Source: Clostridia bacterium (GTDB taxonomy: Bacteria > Bacillota > Clostridia > Clostridiales > Clostridiaceae). From it: 15,239 nt of DNA. Of the stretch, positions 13,863-15,239 are shown piece by piece. Below the pieces are notes generated by a model that was not told the origin of the DNA, ran no database searches, and saw only the letters and a list, made by a program, of their open reading frames with translations. Each line of letters begins with the position of its first letter. Position 1 is the stretch's first letter. The DNA is taken from assembly GCA_009930125.1 (NCBI GenBank), contig RZYZ01000025.1, positions 1-15,239 on the forward strand. The letters run 5' to 3'. The position numbers were made by a program, and so were the translations under genes.

Positions 13863-14532
13863 ACCTGCCCTTCTTTTCGTCTCTTACAATCTGACCCTTT
13901 TCCAGGGCGATTACTCTTCGTTTGCTGGAATCCACGATATCCTTGGCATGGGTAGCCATGAGTATGGTTGTTCCGGCTTTGTTGATGTCCATGAGCAGTC
14001 TCATGATATCCTTGGCCGTTTCCGGATCCAGATTCCCTGTTGGTTCGTCTGCAATCAGAAGGGTCGGATTGTTGGCGATGGCTCTGGCAAGAGATACTCT
14101 CTGCTGCTCTCCACCGGACAGTTCACTTGGAAAACTACTGGAACGGTCAGACAGGCCTACCAGTGCAAGGACCATGGGGACCCTTCTTCGGATCTCCTTA
14201 GGCGTCGCATCGATGACGCGCATGGCAAAAGCCACATTCTCATACACATTCAGTGTAGGAATGAGTCTGTAATCCTGGAACACCATACCGATCTTTCTTC
14301 TGTAGTAAGGGACATCCTTTTTGGTGACACCCTTCAGGTTCTTGTTCCCGACGATGACTTCTCCACTGGTGGGTTCCACTTCCTTGAGAAGCATCTTCAC
14401 GAAGGTGGATTTACCGGCTCCGCTGGCACCGACCAGAAAGACGAACTCTCCGGAATCGATTCTGACACTGATGTTATCCAGTGCCATGACTTTATTGTCA
14501 TATTTTTTCGTGACATTCTTAAACTCTATCAT
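13840..14532 (-). CDS. ftsE: Cell division ATP-binding protein FtsE
   Basis: FtsE is the cytoplasmic ABC ATPase of FtsEX. Using ATG 14532 it has 230 residues, the normal family size. Motifs: Walker A GASGAGKST (35-43, Lys41), Q-loop Gln86 in MVFQDYRL, signature LSGGEQQ (138-144), Walker B with Asp162-Glu163 (LLIADEP), D-loop GNLDP, and switch His195 (LMATH). The frame stays open upstream to an ATG at 14640, but those 36 extra residues are polar, unlike the family, and have no SD. ATG 14532 has GGGAG at 7 nt and begins MIEFKNVTKKYDN, the classic FtsE start. The 3' end overlaps ftsX by 23 bp. No convincing sigma-A promoter was found in the 181-nt gap upstream, so transcription may start there from a weak site or come through from the YitT gene. 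Confidence 0.97.
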   Translation of the reverse strand: MIEFKNVTKKYDNKVMALDNISVRIDSGEFVFLVGASGAGKSTFVKMLLKEVEPTSGEVIVGNKNLKGVTKKDVPYYRRKIGMVFQDYRLIPTLNVYENVAFAMRVIDATPKEIRRRVPMVLALVGLSDRSSSFPSELSGGEQQRVSLARAIANNPTLLIADEPTGNLDPETAKDIMRLLMDINKAGTTILMATHAKDIVDSSKRRVIALEKGQIVRDEKKGRYEFNAEN

Positions 14533-14539
14533 ATTACAT

Positions 14540-14544
14540 CTCCC
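14540..14544 (-). promoter_or_regulatory. Ribosome binding site that fixes the ftsE start
   Basis: GGGAG lies 7 nt before ATG 14532-14530 and supports the 230-residue FtsE over the 266-residue open frame. Confidence 0.75.
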
Positions 14545-14648
14545 AATGTTCAAATTCCTTATGCTCCTGAAATTGATATTTTCAGTGCTTTTATCTGTTG
14601 AAGCGCTATACGTTTCGCATGGATTCTTTCGCATCCTCACGAGTACTA

Positions 14649-14661
14649 ATTATGTCATAAT
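14649..14661. repeat. 13-bp perfect palindrome upstream of ftsE
   Basis: ATTATGTCATAAT is a perfect inverted repeat of 6-bp arms around one base, about 117 nt before the ftsE start. Its size and AT-rich arms suit a dimeric repressor operator, but I cannot assign it to a family and AT-rich palindromes of this size can occur by chance. Confidence 0.4.
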
Positions 14662-14713
14662 AATGTAAAGATTTTATGAAGAAACCATGTCTTTGGATAT
14701 CACTTCCACGCGA

Positions 14714-15239
14714 TTACAGCTTGATGTCCATAAACCCTTCTCCAAGAACCTCATGGACTTCATTGACGGAGATGAACGCCTTGGGATCGATCTCCTTGAT
14801 GTAGCTTCTAAGCCTGATGTATTCACGCCTGCTGAGGATCACATAGAGGATCTGAATGTCCTCCGAGGTGTATCCGCCATACCCATTAAGCACCGTGCAG
14901 GACTTATCCAGCTCCTCGATGATGAATTTGATGATCTGTTCCTCTCTCTTGCTGATGATCATCAGTTCCTTGGACGTATTGAATCCATCGATGAGCCGGT
15001 CTATGAGCGTGCCATTGGCCACAATGCAGAGGAGCGCATACAGACCTGCCGTGATGCCGAAGGTGGCAAGGCCTGTCATGCCGATGACGAAATCCACCGC
15101 CAGGAGGGATTTTCCGATTTCCACATGGAAATATTTATTCAGGATTTTCGCGAGAATATCCGTTCCTCCGGTCGAAGCGCCATAGTTGAACACCATGGCC
15201 ATGCCGGTCCGGGCGCCGGCCTGCAGATTGATGGCCGAG
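14714..15239 (-). CDS. YitT family membrane protein, 3' part (DUF2179 domain)
   Basis: The frame is open to the window edge, so the N-terminus is missing; about 174 codons are visible. The first visible residues (SAINLQAGARTGMAMVFNYGASTGGTDILA) carry the GASTGGTDI motif typical of the YitT membrane domain, followed by helices around VDFVIGMTGLATFGITAGLYALLCIVANG. The C-terminal cytoplasmic DUF2179 domain is clear: EEQIIKFIIEELDKSCTVLNGYGGYT, then LYVILSRREYIRLRSYIKEIDPKAFISVNEVHEVLGEGF. The molecular function of YitT proteins is not established. In B. subtilis a paralogue of this family (YvjA) lies, as I recall, close to ftsEX, so its place here fits a conserved neighbourhood. The internal ATG at 15202 is not the true start because family residues continue upstream of it. 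Confidence 0.93.
   Translation of the reverse strand, partial: SAINLQAGARTGMAMVFNYGASTGGTDILAKILNKYFHVEIGKSLLAVDFVIGMTGLATFGITAGLYALLCIVANGTLIDRLIDGFNTSKELMIISKREEQIIKFIIEELDKSCTVLNGYGGYTSEDIQILYVILSRREYIRLRSYIKEIDPKAFISVNEVHEVLGEGFMDIKL

Larger units (their letters stand above)
14533..14713. other. 181-nt intergenic region between the YitT gene and ftsE
   Basis: No gene is supported here; an open frame continuous with ftsE covers part of it but lacks family similarity. It contains a 13-bp palindrome (14649-14661) and a small hairpin (CTGAAA/TTTCAG, loop ATATCAA) about 30 nt before the ftsE ribosome binding site. No terminator with a U-tract follows the YitT stop, and I found no hexamer pair close to a sigma-A promoter. 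Confidence 0.5.

Noticed and set aside
13675..14601. 308-codon plus-strand open frame antisense to ftsX and ftsE
   Set aside because: It overlaps two well-supported genes, has no family features, and its product looks like antisense translation.
14533..14640. 36-residue N-terminal extension of FtsE
   Set aside because: It has no SD at 14640, the residues do not resemble FtsE, and the ATG at 14532 has a good SD and the family start.

Overview
The window is a compact block of conserved chromosomal housekeeping genes. All eleven recognisable genes, plus one partial gene at each edge counted among them or beside them, lie on the minus strand, so transcription runs from high to low coordinates. 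It looks like a Firmicute of the class Clostridia. The reasons are the purine-rich Shine-Dalgarno (SD) sites, the GTG and TTG starts, a DinR-type LexA box before uvrB, and a gene order (YitT protein, ftsE, ftsX, ctpB, PDZ membrane protein, uvrB, uvrA, FHA protein, rodA/ftsW-like, class B PBP, uvrC) that resembles, from memory, both clostridial chromosomes and the Bacillus subtilis yvjA/ftsEX/ctpB/minJ/uvrBA neighbourhood. I cannot name the genus. No mobile element, CRISPR array, tRNA or rRNA was seen.

Layout in the direction of transcription. (1) 15239-14714: 3' part of a YitT/DUF2179 membrane protein. (2) 14533-14713: 181-nt gap with a 13-bp palindrome. (3) 14532-10592: ftsE and ftsX (overlapping), a carboxy-terminal processing protease (CtpB type) and an eight-helix membrane protein with a C-terminal PDZ domain in the position of MinJ. 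This is a division and envelope-protease block. (4) 10500-10591: promoter region with a perfect -10 box and a near-consensus LexA box, followed by uvrB and uvrA (10499-5659). (5) 5428-5658: 231-nt gap with a long imperfect stem-loop and a candidate extended -10 promoter. (6) 5427-372: a membrane-anchored FHA protein, a SEDS-family protein, a class B penicillin-binding protein and uvrC, joined so tightly that each SD overlaps or lies inside the end of the gene before it. (7) 326-1: start of a small lipoprotein of unknown function.

Two functions are interleaved. One is peptidoglycan synthesis and division (FtsEX, CtpB, MinJ-like, FHA-SEDS-PBP). The other is complete UvrABC nucleotide excision repair. 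uvrBA appears to have its own SOS-type promoter, whereas uvrC is placed at the end of the cell-wall operon and is probably translationally coupled to the PBP.

Most of this is a known conserved arrangement. The points most worth checking are: the SEDS protein lacks the Asp normally found in the D-P-x-G-x-G-Y-Q motif of extracellular loop 4, thought to be catalytic; the FHA-SEDS-PBP trio resembles the mycobacterial fhaB-rodA-pbpA arrangement; and the PDZ membrane protein looks like a MinJ counterpart outside Bacillus.
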